A stretch of DNA of 64,000 nt from Terriglobales bacterium. Lineage in GTDB: Bacteria > Acidobacteriota > Terriglobia > Terriglobales > Acidobacteriaceae. The stretch spans positions 124,001 to 188,000 of the forward strand of contig DATMPC010000028.1 of the NCBI GenBank assembly GCA_035567895.1. The letters are read 5' to 3'. The stretch's first letter is position 1, and every line of letters starts with the position of its first letter. The notes under the pieces were generated by a model that had not been told where the DNA came from, ran no database searches, and worked only from the letters and a program-made list of their open reading frames with translations. Positions 27,486 to 36,226 of this stretch are shown here, one piece after another. A program made the position numbers and the translations under genes.

Positions 27486-27579
27486 AACCCGGGTGAAACC
27501 ACGAAGGACACGAAGGAACACGAAGGACCCGAAACCAGCCTTCGTGACCTTCTTGTCCTTCATGGTTTCATCCGGGGTT
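27486..27579. repeat. Imperfect palindrome, GAAGGACACGAAGG type
   Basis: Two 40-base arms (27486-27525 and 27540-27579) are complementary apart from a few mismatches and a one-base shift on each side. The arm begins AACCCGGGTGAAACCACGAA and is built from copies of the word ACGAAGG. It lies in the 339-base gap between the divergent BIG-domain lipoprotein and the next gene and is one of several related palindromes in the window. Nothing else was seen in this gap. Confidence 0.75.
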
Positions 27580-27621
27580 ATCTCAGGCTCTCCATGATGC
27601 GTGCTACACTCCGCGTATCCC

Positions 27622-28815
27622 ATGTTGAAACGGACTTGCCGCTGGTTGCTGGCATTGAACGTTTGCTTTCTTGCCGCTTTGCCCGCTGCAGGTCAGGATT
27701 TTGTCTTCGGCACGAATCAACTTTCTGCCGAAATTAGCCAGGCAGTGGCTCCGGCTTCCGCTTCTTTTTCTTTAGTCAATCGGTCTTCTCTCAATGATTC
27801 AACTGTCTCAACGATCCGAGCCGGACTTCTGCAGGCATTGCAGTCGCGTGGATGGAAAATCGGGAGGCCCGAAGGCAATGAAGTCGCAATCGCGATCACG
27901 CTGAATGAAAATTATCGAAACTATGTCTGGACTGCGGAGATCAGCAAGGCGACTTCGCGCGAAGTGCGAATCGTCGAGCTGGTGAAGGGAATCTCTGGCC
28001 GGGCGCAGGCAGACAATCACATCACGCTTTCACGATATCTGTTGGTTTCCTCGGAGAGCCCTTTGCTCGACGTTACTCTTCCGGAAGGAAAGGTTGGTGA
28101 AGGCGCGCATCTGCTGGCGCTTACCACGGCTGCGATCCAGCTCTTTCAGTTGCAGTCTGGTAAATGGCGTCCGTTGCAAACGCAACCGCTGGGTCGCGGT
28201 CCGCTGCCTGGCAGAGACATGCGTGGACGAATCGCATCGAACCAAAGCGGCGGCTTCGATGCCTATCTTCCTGGAGTCCACTGCATAGGAACGGCAACTA
28301 GTTCGTTGAACTTCTCGTGCCGCCAAAGCGACGATCCCTGGCCGCTGGCAGACGATCGCCAATCCCTTGCCTTTTATGCTCCGAGCCGGAACTACTTTAA
28401 TGGCGTGCTTTCCTCTCCCAATGGGCAGAGCGGCACGGTGAATGCTTTCTTCTCTGCCGCAATTCTAAGCGACCGCGTTGCCTTCACGAATGTGGACGGG
28501 CATGCATCCGTTGTTCAAGCCGGCAAGTCAGCGCCAATTGCGGGAAAGTGGGGGAGCTCGATCGCTGCCGTTCAAAGCTCGTGTCGGACTGATCTGGCTC
28601 TGGCCAGTGCTGCAGGCGACTTTCAAACTGCTGATTCACTGTCTGCCTATGAAGTGGTGAACTCCGAATTCAGACCAGTCTCGGAATCGATGGCATTCAC
28701 CGGACCGATCATGAGCTTGAAGACCGCCACGGACCATCAACAGGCGATCGCAATTGCCACAACTCCCTTCGGACGTTATGAAGCGTATCTGCTTACTGCT
28801 CGTTGCGGCACTTAG
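27622..28815 (+). CDS. Exported hypothetical protein, first gene of a sensory operon
   Basis: 397 residues from ATG 27622 (basic residues then LLALNVCFLAALPAAGQDF, a signal peptide). The first domain has NDSTVSTIRAGLLQALQSRG followed by strands; the second half has repeated units (GGFDAYLPGVHCIGTATSSL, GHASVVQAGKSAPIAGKW) that could be a propeller. No family recognised. The solute-binding gene starts inside its last 38 bases, and the kinase and regulator follow, so it probably takes part in the same envelope sensing pathway. Confidence 0.65.
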   Translation: MLKRTCRWLLALNVCFLAALPAAGQDFVFGTNQLSAEISQAVAPASASFSLVNRSSLNDSTVSTIRAGLLQALQSRGWKIGRPEGNEVAIAITLNENYRNYVWTAEISKATSREVRIVELVKGISGRAQADNHITLSRYLLVSSESPLLDVTLPEGKVGEGAHLLALTTAAIQLFQLQSGKWRPLQTQPLGRGPLPGRDMRGRIASNQSGGFDAYLPGVHCIGTATSSLNFSCRQSDDPWPLADDRQSLAFYAPSRNYFNGVLSSPNGQSGTVNAFFSAAILSDRVAFTNVDGHASVVQAGKSAPIAGKWGSSIAAVQSSCRTDLALASAAGDFQTADSLSAYEVVNSEFRPVSESMAFTGPIMSLKTATDHQQAIAIATTPFGRYEAYLLTARCGT

Positions 28816-30160
28816 TCTCGCACCGATAGCCTGGACGGCCAGTCGTCCACGGTTCGGTGGCACGCTGCGCGTCGAGGTGCGCGGAGCAATCAGTTCCTTC
28901 GAGATCACGGACGACGCCAACGCTTCCCGCGCACTTTTGCGGGATCTTGTCCTGAGTAATGTCTGCGATCGCCTGATTACTCTGAATGCAAACGGCGATC
29001 CACAGCCGTCGCTCGCAACCACCTGGCGCTCGGAGCGCGATGCGCGAACCTGGTACTTCGTAATCCGCGATGGCGTGAACCTGCAGAGCGGAACCGTGCT
29101 GACGCCGCAGGCGGTTATCACGGCGCTCTCTGCGCAGAATCCAGATTGGCACGCGCGAGCCTCTGGCAATGAACTACTGATCCAATCTGAAACGCCCGTC
29201 CCAAACATCCTTTACCAGTTAGCGGCACCGCATAATTCCATCTGCCTGTCGGGCAACAACGGACAATGGATCGGAAGCGGTCCACTTCAGATCGGCGACT
29301 TCCAACCGGGACAGCAGATTGAACTACGCGCCTTCGATGACGCGTGGCAGGGACGTCCATTCCTCGATCGCGTTCGCATTCAGATGGGCAGATCATTTGC
29401 CGATCAGGCGGCCGACTTGCAAACAGAACGTGCCGATCTGATCGAAAGCGATCCTACGCAAACACGTCCCGCCGCTGCCGGAACTTTGAGCTTTACAGAA
29501 CCGGTTGAACTGTTCGCGCTTGCGTTCACGCCCAATCATCCTGCGAATGCGGACCCCAGTGTGCGTGAATCGTTAGCGCGCTCGCTGGATCGTAACTCCA
29601 TCCATTCCGTATTGCTGCACAGGCAAGGGCAGCCCAGCGCGTCATTGCTGCCCGAATGGATCTCTGGCTACGATCATCTATTTAAGAGCACACAGGATGT
29701 TTCCGCGGCGCGGCAGCTCCGCAACCCGCTGGGCTCACTTCTACCGCTCTCGCTCACCTTCGACGCCAATGATGATCTGGCTCGGCTTGTTGCTGAACGC
29801 GCTGCGTTGAATGCCCGTGAAGCGGGGATAACCTTACAACCTCGCGCTGAGAATCCGTCATTTCGCTGGTTCAATGCCGATGTAAGGTTGGTTAGATTGC
29901 GCCTGGGCTCGCCCGATAAGGGAACGACGCTCAGCAAAATAGGCAGCATTCTTAATGTTCCAAAGCTCCAGGGAGCCCAATCAGCGGCAACGCCGGAGGC
30001 GATGTTCGCCGTCGAAAGCGATGCGCTCAAAGACTATTCGATTATTCCGATCGCCCACGTTCCCGAGGCGTACATCAGGGCCTCTACTGTTCACGATTGG
30101 TCGATGACGAGCTGGGGAGACATAGGGCTTGCCGATTTGTGGGTCGAGGCTCCGAAATGA
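28778..30160 (+). CDS. Extracellular solute-binding protein, family 5 (OppA/DppA-like)
   Basis: 460 residues from ATG 28778 (signal peptide RICLLLVAALSLAPIAW). The pattern FGGTLRVEVR, LVLSNVCDRLITLNANGDPQ, PSLATTWRSERDARTWYFVI, RDGVNLQSGTVLTPQ is the SBP family 5 start, and IGSGPLQIGDFQPGQQIEL and SVRESLARSLDRNSIHSVLL are its middle motifs. It is shorter than OppA (about 540). No ABC permease or ATPase is nearby; instead it overlaps the upstream gene by 38 bases and the histidine kinase downstream by four (ATGA), so a receptor role for ligand sensing is likely. Confidence 0.85.
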   Translation: MKRICLLLVAALSLAPIAWTASRPRFGGTLRVEVRGAISSFEITDDANASRALLRDLVLSNVCDRLITLNANGDPQPSLATTWRSERDARTWYFVIRDGVNLQSGTVLTPQAVITALSAQNPDWHARASGNELLIQSETPVPNILYQLAAPHNSICLSGNNGQWIGSGPLQIGDFQPGQQIELRAFDDAWQGRPFLDRVRIQMGRSFADQAADLQTERADLIESDPTQTRPAAAGTLSFTEPVELFALAFTPNHPANADPSVRESLARSLDRNSIHSVLLHRQGQPSASLLPEWISGYDHLFKSTQDVSAARQLRNPLGSLLPLSLTFDANDDLARLVAERAALNAREAGITLQPRAENPSFRWFNADVRLVRLRLGSPDKGTTLSKIGSILNVPKLQGAQSAATPEAMFAVESDALKDYSIIPIAHVPEAYIRASTVHDWSMTSWGDIGLADLWVEAPK

Positions 30161-31974
30161 GCCTGCGCACGCGGTTGCTGTTGGTTTTCGGCGGAATCGT
30201 TGTCATCACGGTTGCTTTGATCTCATACGCTGTTTCGGTTGGAGCACGAAGATCGTTTGAAAAAGTAGACAATCAGCGAGCCACTGCAATCGCGGGCCAA
30301 TTTCAGCGGGAGTTTGAGCTGCAGGGCGACGCTTTGTCGCTGCGCGCGGCTGCAATCGCGCGCTCACAGCCGTTGCGCAATATGGCGCTGGCCCTGAGCT
30401 CGCCCGGCGGGGATCGAGCGCCTTACCTGAATCTTGCAGGCTCGCTTGCTGCCGAACAGCAACTCGACTTCCTGGAGATTCTTTCCCAGGATGGAACCAT
30501 AATCTCGTCAGCACAGTGGCCTGCACGTTTTGGTGTGCACTTGCCCTGGGCAGAGGACGTCCCAAATTGGAACCGCGAGCGGGCATTCTTGCAATATGAG
30601 GAAACGCCTGACGCCGCGGAACTGGCCCTGGTGTCGGTCCGCGAGCTGGCAGTGGTAGACAGAAGATTCATTATCGTAACCGGCCAGAGAATTGACTCCG
30701 GCTTCTTGAGGAACCTCGTTGTGCCAGACGGCACTCGCGTGCTCTTATGGCAACCATCGAGCAGCGCGGGAGAACTGAAAGATGATCGTGGAACAGTGAG
30801 CGTGCCGGCGGAATTGAGGCCGGTGCTCGAGCAATCAATGCGGCAAAGGCAAGAAGTGAAGCAGCGCATTCGTTTGGACGACAGTCCAGATGGTGCGTAC
30901 ATGACGCATGCGATTCCGCAAACCGGGCGCGATTCAAAACGACCGCTCGCCATCCTGGTGGTCGCCAGCAGCAGCCGCGACCTTCGCGATCTTCAGAAAC
31001 AGATTCGCAATATTGGCCTTGTTGTGGCGATTGGTGGCATCGTGCTGAGTATCTTGGCGAGCGGATGGTCTGCGGGCCGCATCAGTCGTCCGATCGAGGA
31101 ACTTTCTGCAGCTGCGCAGGACGTCGCTGCAGGTAACTGGGAGCGCAAGGTCGACGCTGCTTCCCGCAATAATAAGGATGAGGTTGCGCAGCTCGTGGCA
31201 TCGTTCAATCAGATGACCGATGAGTTGCTGCGGCAACGTGATCGCGCGCTGCAAGCGGAGCGCGTGGCTGCCTGGCGTGAACTCGCTCGACGCTTGGCGC
31301 ACGAACTCAAGAACCCAATGTTTCCCCTTCAGATTACGATTGAGAATCTGATGAAAGCCCGTCAGCACAACTCGCCTGAGTTCGAGGAGATCTTCGCGGA
31401 GAGCGCATCGACGCTGCTGGCCGAACTCGGCAACTTAAAGAAGATCGTCGGCCGCTTCAGCGACTTCTCGAAAATGCCAGTTCCGCAGTTACAGCGCGTG
31501 AACCTAAATCAAATCCTGGAGGAGATCGCGAAGCTCTTTACTCCACAGCTGGCCTCGGCAACCAAGCCGATTAAGTTGGAGACCAAGCTGTGCTCAAGCG
31601 ATGCCACTATCTCCGCTGATCCAGAACTCCTGCGGCGGGCCTTTGAGAATCTAATGCTGAACGCGATCGATGCCATGCCGGACGGTGGCGTTTTGCGAAT
31701 GGCTACCTCGGCCGATGATGGGAGCGTGGCTGTCGAGATCTCAGATACAGGCGCCGGCATGGATGCCGAGGAGGCGAGTCGCGTCTTTACTCCTTATTAC
31801 ACGACCAAGCAACACGGCACCGGTCTTGGATTAGCCATTGTTCAATCAGTGATCAGTGACCATGGAGCGAGAATCTCGGTACACAGCCGTCCAGGGGAAG
31901 GCACCACCTTCCGCATGGAATTTCCGCGGCAGCCCGCGAAACGGAGCAACGACGCGGTAGTAGGAAGGGCTTAG
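30157..31974 (+). CDS. Sensor histidine kinase, NtrY-like (HAMP)
   Basis: 605 residues. It starts at the ATG that overlaps the solute-binding stop (ATGA). One TM segment near residue 10-30, a periplasmic sensor region, a second TM near 290 (VVAIGGIVLSILASGWSAG), HAMP (RPIEELSAAAQDVAAGNWER), the H-box LARRLAHELKNPMFPLQI with the phosphorylated His, and an HATPase domain (LMLNAIDAMPDGG, DTGAGMD, GTGLGLAIV). The H-box form and the NtrC-type partner downstream fit the NtrY class. Confidence 0.93.
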   Translation: MSLRTRLLLVFGGIVVITVALISYAVSVGARRSFEKVDNQRATAIAGQFQREFELQGDALSLRAAAIARSQPLRNMALALSSPGGDRAPYLNLAGSLAAEQQLDFLEILSQDGTIISSAQWPARFGVHLPWAEDVPNWNRERAFLQYEETPDAAELALVSVRELAVVDRRFIIVTGQRIDSGFLRNLVVPDGTRVLLWQPSSSAGELKDDRGTVSVPAELRPVLEQSMRQRQEVKQRIRLDDSPDGAYMTHAIPQTGRDSKRPLAILVVASSSRDLRDLQKQIRNIGLVVAIGGIVLSILASGWSAGRISRPIEELSAAAQDVAAGNWERKVDAASRNNKDEVAQLVASFNQMTDELLRQRDRALQAERVAAWRELARRLAHELKNPMFPLQITIENLMKARQHNSPEFEEIFAESASTLLAELGNLKKIVGRFSDFSKMPVPQLQRVNLNQILEEIAKLFTPQLASATKPIKLETKLCSSDATISADPELLRRAFENLMLNAIDAMPDGGVLRMATSADDGSVAVEISDTGAGMDAEEASRVFTPYYTTKQHGTGLGLAIVQSVISDHGARISVHSRPGEGTTFRMEFPRQPAKRSNDAVVGRA

Positions 31975-31975
31975 C

Positions 31976-33355
31976 GTGGCCAAGGCGCATCTGCTGATCA
32001 TCGACGACGAAGCGAATACTCTGGCCTCGTTGTCGCGCGCTTTCCGCCTCGCTGGGCATGAAGCCACGGTTTGCGATCAACCTGCGCGGGCGCTCGAACT
32101 CGTCAAGAACCAGGCTTTCGATTTGATCCTTTCCGATGTCGTAATGCCGGGAAAAGATGGGATCGCATTGCTCGAAGAGATTAAAGCACTTGGAGTCACA
32201 ACGCCCGTAGTCATGATGTCCGGCCAGGCGCACGTGCAGATGGCCGTTCGCGCAACCAAACTGGGCGCAATCGACTTCCTGGAAAAACCCATCTCCACCG
32301 ACAAGCTCCTGCTGACCCTCGAAAACGCGATGCGGCTCACTCGTCTCGAGCGAGAAAACCGCGAGCTGAGGGGCACGCTGGGGAAACATGAACTGGTGTG
32401 GCGCGGCGAGGTAATGTCCCGCCTGATGGCACAGATTGAACGCGTGGCCGCGAGCGAGACTCGCGTGTGCATTCTTGGAGAGACCGGGACGGGAAAAGAG
32501 CTGGTTGCACGTACGCTTCATCAGAAGAGTCCACGCAATGCAGAGCCGTTCATAACGCTGAATTGTGCCGCTGTGCCGGCTGAATTAATCGAGAGCGAAC
32601 TTTTTGGGCACGAAAAGGGATCGTTCACTGGAGCTGCCGCCCGTCATGTTGGCAAATTCGAACAGGCCAACGGAGGCACGCTCTTTCTGGACGAAATCGG
32701 TGATATGCCGTTGGCCATGCAAGCCAAGCTATTGCGCGTCCTGGAAGAAGGAGAGGTAGAGCGCGTCGGGGGGACTGGAACAGTGAAGGTCGACGTACGC
32801 GTGATAGTGGCGACCCATCGCGATCTCGCCGAGCAGGTTCGGCAAGGCAAGTTTCGCCAGGACTTATTCCACCGCGTCTATGTCTTTCCCCTTACGCTGC
32901 CACCACTGCGCGAGCGGCGCGACGACATTCCCGTCCTGATTGAGCACTTCCAAAAACAGATCGCCCGCCAGAACAATTGGAAGCCGGCCGAATTTACAGC
33001 CGATGCCATCGCAGGATTGCAGAGGTACCCCTGGCCCGGAAACGTCCGCGAACTGCGTAACGTGATCGAGCGTCTGCTCCTATTGGCGAACAACAATGTT
33101 GTTGATGAGGCAACGGTGAGAATGGCGCTACCTGCAACGGAGAGCATGCCGGCAAGTTCTGCGCCCGATGGTCACGGCACTCTCGCTGAGCGCATGGATC
33201 AAGTCGAAAGAAGCATCATCCTGGCCGAACTCGATCGCCAAAAGCACCACATTACCAACACGGCAAAATCGCTCGGCGTGGAGCGCAGTCATCTCTACAA
33301 GAAATGCCAGCAGTTGGGGATTGATCTGGCGAAAGAAAAGAAGGGACAGGGTTAG
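31976..33355 (+). CDS. NtrC-family sigma-54-dependent response regulator
   Basis: 459 residues from GTG 31976, one base past the kinase stop. Receiver domain: LLIIDDEANTL, phosphorylation Asp in LILSDVVMPG, MMSGQ and the Lys in FLEKPI. Then a sigma-54 AAA domain: ETGTGKELVAR (Walker A), GSFTGA (the sigma-54-contacting loop, usually GAFTGA), GGTLFLDEIGDMP (Walker B), and LRERRDDIPVL. A Fis-type HTH ends the protein (NTAKSLGVERSHLYKKCQQL). It activates RpoN promoters; the PEP-CTERM promoter at 7381 is a candidate target but this is inference. Confidence 0.95.
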   Translation: MAKAHLLIIDDEANTLASLSRAFRLAGHEATVCDQPARALELVKNQAFDLILSDVVMPGKDGIALLEEIKALGVTTPVVMMSGQAHVQMAVRATKLGAIDFLEKPISTDKLLLTLENAMRLTRLERENRELRGTLGKHELVWRGEVMSRLMAQIERVAASETRVCILGETGTGKELVARTLHQKSPRNAEPFITLNCAAVPAELIESELFGHEKGSFTGAAARHVGKFEQANGGTLFLDEIGDMPLAMQAKLLRVLEEGEVERVGGTGTVKVDVRVIVATHRDLAEQVRQGKFRQDLFHRVYVFPLTLPPLRERRDDIPVLIEHFQKQIARQNNWKPAEFTADAIAGLQRYPWPGNVRELRNVIERLLLLANNNVVDEATVRMALPATESMPASSAPDGHGTLAERMDQVERSIILAELDRQKHHITNTAKSLGVERSHLYKKCQQLGIDLAKEKKGQG

Positions 33356-33512
33356 TCGATGCATCGCAACGAACACCCCAAAGCACGTAATCATCCACCC
33401 GAGTACCTGCTTGAACCAAATCAGCAACTAACTTAGTAATCACAATTTCAACTAGCTGCCCTAAACCCGGTGCTATGTTGTAGTTGCTCTGTCGACATCC
33501 GTCACTTCGTCT

Positions 33513-34769
33513 GTGGTGGATAACAATTCGAAAATCTTCCGCCTCTTTGCCGTCCTGAGAACGATTGCCGAGGTCGGGCCCGTGGCCACCGCGGATCACG
33601 AATTCTCCGATGCTGCCCGGCAGATTCTCGAGCGCATCCTGCGCGCTTTTGATGCCGAGCAGGCCGCGCTCCTGCTTCTGGATGGTGCCGCTGCGAAGCT
33701 CACTTGCGTCGCTGCCACCGGATTTGCTGGCCTGACTGCTCACTGTGTGCTGCCGCTCGTTGGCGTTCCCCAGCATCACTGGAACCAGACGCGAGCACCG
33801 CGAGTAACCAACCGCCAGCAGGACATCCAGGAACTTTTCGGCTCTTCGCAGACTCCTTTCCTCAATTCCATCAAATGCTTTGCGCCGCTGCGTGTGAGTA
33901 CTGGCCCGGTTGGCGCTCTCGTGCTCGGTGCACGGCAAGGCCAGGAAACCTACGGCGCCGCTGACCTCGAAGCGCTGGAGATGCTGGCTCCGCACTTGGC
34001 GTTGGTGCTGCACAATCACTCCCTCGCCGAATCACTGCGTCATCAGATCGCAGACAATCTCCGGCTGCTCAGCTCGCTTCACCATTCCTATGACGATGCT
34101 CTCGAGGCCTTCGCCACCACGATTGACTCGAAGGATACTTATCTGCGAGGACATTCGGTCCATGTTGCGCGTTTCTCTGCCGGAATCGCGACCACTTTGG
34201 GAATGAACGAGGACGAGGTTGTAGGAATTCGCGCGGCTGCCCACTTGCATGACATCGGCAAGGTCACGGTGGACAAGCAGTTTTTCGCTAAAGCCTCCAC
34301 GCTGCGGCCGGAGGAGTTTCGCGCAATTGCCGACCACACTGTGATGGGCCACCAGATCGTCTCCTCAGCCCGCTTCCCTTGGCCGCAGGTACCGGAGGTC
34401 GTCCGCTGGCATCACGAACGTGCCGACGGGTCGGGGTATCCCGATCGCCTTCATAACGACGAGCTTCCGCTTTCGGTACGCATCGTCGCTGTCGCCGATA
34501 CGTTTGACGCCATGACTAGTGATCGTCCATACCGGCAATCTAATTCGGTGATGAGCGTGTGTCACGAACTTGTCAGGCTATCTCCGTCGAAGTTCGATTC
34601 GAGTGTGGTGCAGGCGTTGCTGGTGCACTTACGGCGCGATCTGGAGAACAAGAGCGCCACACGGTTGCTGCCACAACAAAAGACGGCGCAGGTCACCGTG
34701 GCAGATATCGACAAGCTTTCTTGCGACCTTGTAGGACGCCTCACGGGGCATCGAGTGTATTCGGCGTGA
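33513..34769 (+). CDS. GAF-HD-GYP domain protein (probable c-di-GMP phosphodiesterase)
   Basis: 418 residues from GTG 33513. An N-terminal GAF-like domain (QILERILRAFDAEQAALLLL) is followed by an HD-GYP domain with all marks: GHSVHVARFSAGIA, AAHLHDIGKVTVDK, DHTVMGHQIV, WHHERADGSGYPD and VAVADTFDAMTSDRPYR. HD-GYP enzymes break cyclic di-GMP or related cyclic dinucleotides. It lies 157 bases after the NtrC-type gene and before a second GAF-like protein, so a link between the two signalling lines is possible. Confidence 0.92.
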   Translation: MVDNNSKIFRLFAVLRTIAEVGPVATADHEFSDAARQILERILRAFDAEQAALLLLDGAAAKLTCVAATGFAGLTAHCVLPLVGVPQHHWNQTRAPRVTNRQQDIQELFGSSQTPFLNSIKCFAPLRVSTGPVGALVLGARQGQETYGAADLEALEMLAPHLALVLHNHSLAESLRHQIADNLRLLSSLHHSYDDALEAFATTIDSKDTYLRGHSVHVARFSAGIATTLGMNEDEVVGIRAAAHLHDIGKVTVDKQFFAKASTLRPEEFRAIADHTVMGHQIVSSARFPWPQVPEVVRWHHERADGSGYPDRLHNDELPLSVRIVAVADTFDAMTSDRPYRQSNSVMSVCHELVRLSPSKFDSSVVQALLVHLRRDLENKSATRLLPQQKTAQVTVADIDKLSCDLVGRLTGHRVYSA

Positions 34770-34840
34770 AAATCTGCATTCGTGTTTTCCGCGATTGAGT
34801 TTGAGAAAAAAGATCGACCGCGAATCGGGGAACTCGCACC

Positions 34841-36082
34841 TTGTACTCAATTGAAGAGATTTGCGATGCGATGATCACTGCAGGATCGGCCGCAGCCCTT
34901 TGCCGCAGTGAACAGGATTTTCTCCTCTGTGCACTGCAGGCCGCCGGCGAGTTGCTGGAGGTGAGCTGCGTCGTCTTTTATCCCGCAACTGGCTCTCCAT
35001 TTGGTCAGATCGGCACCTTGCGCGTGAACCAGCGCGCCGGCAGTGATCTTGAGACTCCCGAAAACCTCCCCACGGCCTTCAGCGATTATCTGCGCCGTCA
35101 GCCACGGCGCATCATCGTCTCCGGCGACTGGGACGCACTCAGCACACTTCTGCCCTCGTTCGACTTTTCCTGCTGTGCGTCGCTGTGGATCTCACTCGGC
35201 AACGAAGACTACACTTTCGGTACCCTGGCCTTCTTCGATCACGCCTCGCGCCGCTTCGACCGCACTCAGCAGAAGATCTCTGAACTGATCGCGCACGTGA
35301 TCCGCCTGGGTTTGGAATCGCAAGCAGGCCGTCAGACGCTGCAAAGCAGCGAGGCGGCGAACTATCACGAATTCTCGAAGCTGGTGGGGGGCGTAGCCCG
35401 CGATCTCATCAATCCGGTCACGGCGATCTTTGGCTACATCGAATTGCTGAAGGCCGAATCCGTGGAGCCACGCTCGGCGCATCTGGTCACGCGCATGGAA
35501 GAGCAGATCGAAAAGGCACGCAAGGTCATCGCCACATTCTCCACCGGCTCGGAACTACAAAAACTACGGGGAAGCGATATTCCAACCGTCCCGCGGGCAG
35601 AACTCGAGCGGCCAATCGCTCCGTCTAAGCCAAAGACGGAAGCAGCGGCCACGCCGATATGGCAAACGACCACTCCACAAGCAAACGCCGGAGCACGCAT
35701 TCTGCTCGTGCAGCGCAGTGAAGCCGTGCTCGAATTCCAGCGCTCGGTCCTGAGCGCCCTGGGTGCCGAAGTAATTCCCGCACTTTCCGCCAGCGACGCG
35801 CTCGATCACCTTCGAACCACAAAGATGGACGCAATCGTTCTGGATGACGAATTGGAAGAACCTCTCTCCAGCAAGCGATTGGTCTGGTGGGTCCGCGAAA
35901 ACCGGCCGGAACTCGCCGAACGAATGTTGCTCACGGTGTCACGGAAGCCAAGCCGCGAAACGCGAGAGATTCTGGAAATCGCTATGCTCCCCCACGTAAC
36001 TAAACCGCTCGAAGTACTGGAACTCTATTCCCGCGCCCAGCAGGTGCTGCAGTCAGGAAAGAATCCTCATCTGCTGCAGTAG
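34841..36082 (+). CDS. Degenerate histidine-kinase-like protein (GAF, HisKA-like, receiver-like)
   Basis: 413 residues from TTG 34841; ATG 34871 is an alternative start. The N-terminal third is a GAF-like domain (LLCALQAAGELLEVSCVVFY). Next is a region shaped like a HisKA helix pair, FSKLVGGVARDLINPVTAIF, where the expected His is replaced by Arg. There is no HATPase domain. The end is receiver-like (ARILLVQRSEAVLEFQR, DAIVLDDELEEP, HVTKPLEVL), keeping the central Asp and the Lys but not the acidic pair at the start. It probably acts as a scaffold or regulator, and follows the HD-GYP gene by 71 bases. Confidence 0.75.
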   Translation: MYSIEEICDAMITAGSAAALCRSEQDFLLCALQAAGELLEVSCVVFYPATGSPFGQIGTLRVNQRAGSDLETPENLPTAFSDYLRRQPRRIIVSGDWDALSTLLPSFDFSCCASLWISLGNEDYTFGTLAFFDHASRRFDRTQQKISELIAHVIRLGLESQAGRQTLQSSEAANYHEFSKLVGGVARDLINPVTAIFGYIELLKAESVEPRSAHLVTRMEEQIEKARKVIATFSTGSELQKLRGSDIPTVPRAELERPIAPSKPKTEAAATPIWQTTTPQANAGARILLVQRSEAVLEFQRSVLSALGAEVIPALSASDALDHLRTTKMDAIVLDDELEEPLSSKRLVWWVRENRPELAERMLLTVSRKPSRETREILEIAMLPHVTKPLEVLELYSRAQQVLQSGKNPHLLQ

Positions 36083-36100
36083 GACATCCAACGTCATCTA

Positions 36101-36113
36101 GGCCCGAAGGGCC
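36101..36113 (+). terminator. Short hairpin after the pseudo-kinase gene
   Basis: GGCCC and GGGCC pair across GAA, 18 bases after the stop. The same gap holds GTCCCGGAGGGAC near 36170, another small hairpin word. There is no T-run, so a terminator role is only suggested. Confidence 0.4.
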
Positions 36114-36226
36114 AAAAGAAGCAGACCAGCGGCGTGAGCCCTGGGTTCAGGTTCTATTTTGAATTCGAGTCCCGGAGGGACGGCACCTGCACGTGCCCCC
36201 GAGACAATGAGAGAGAATCTGCGAGC

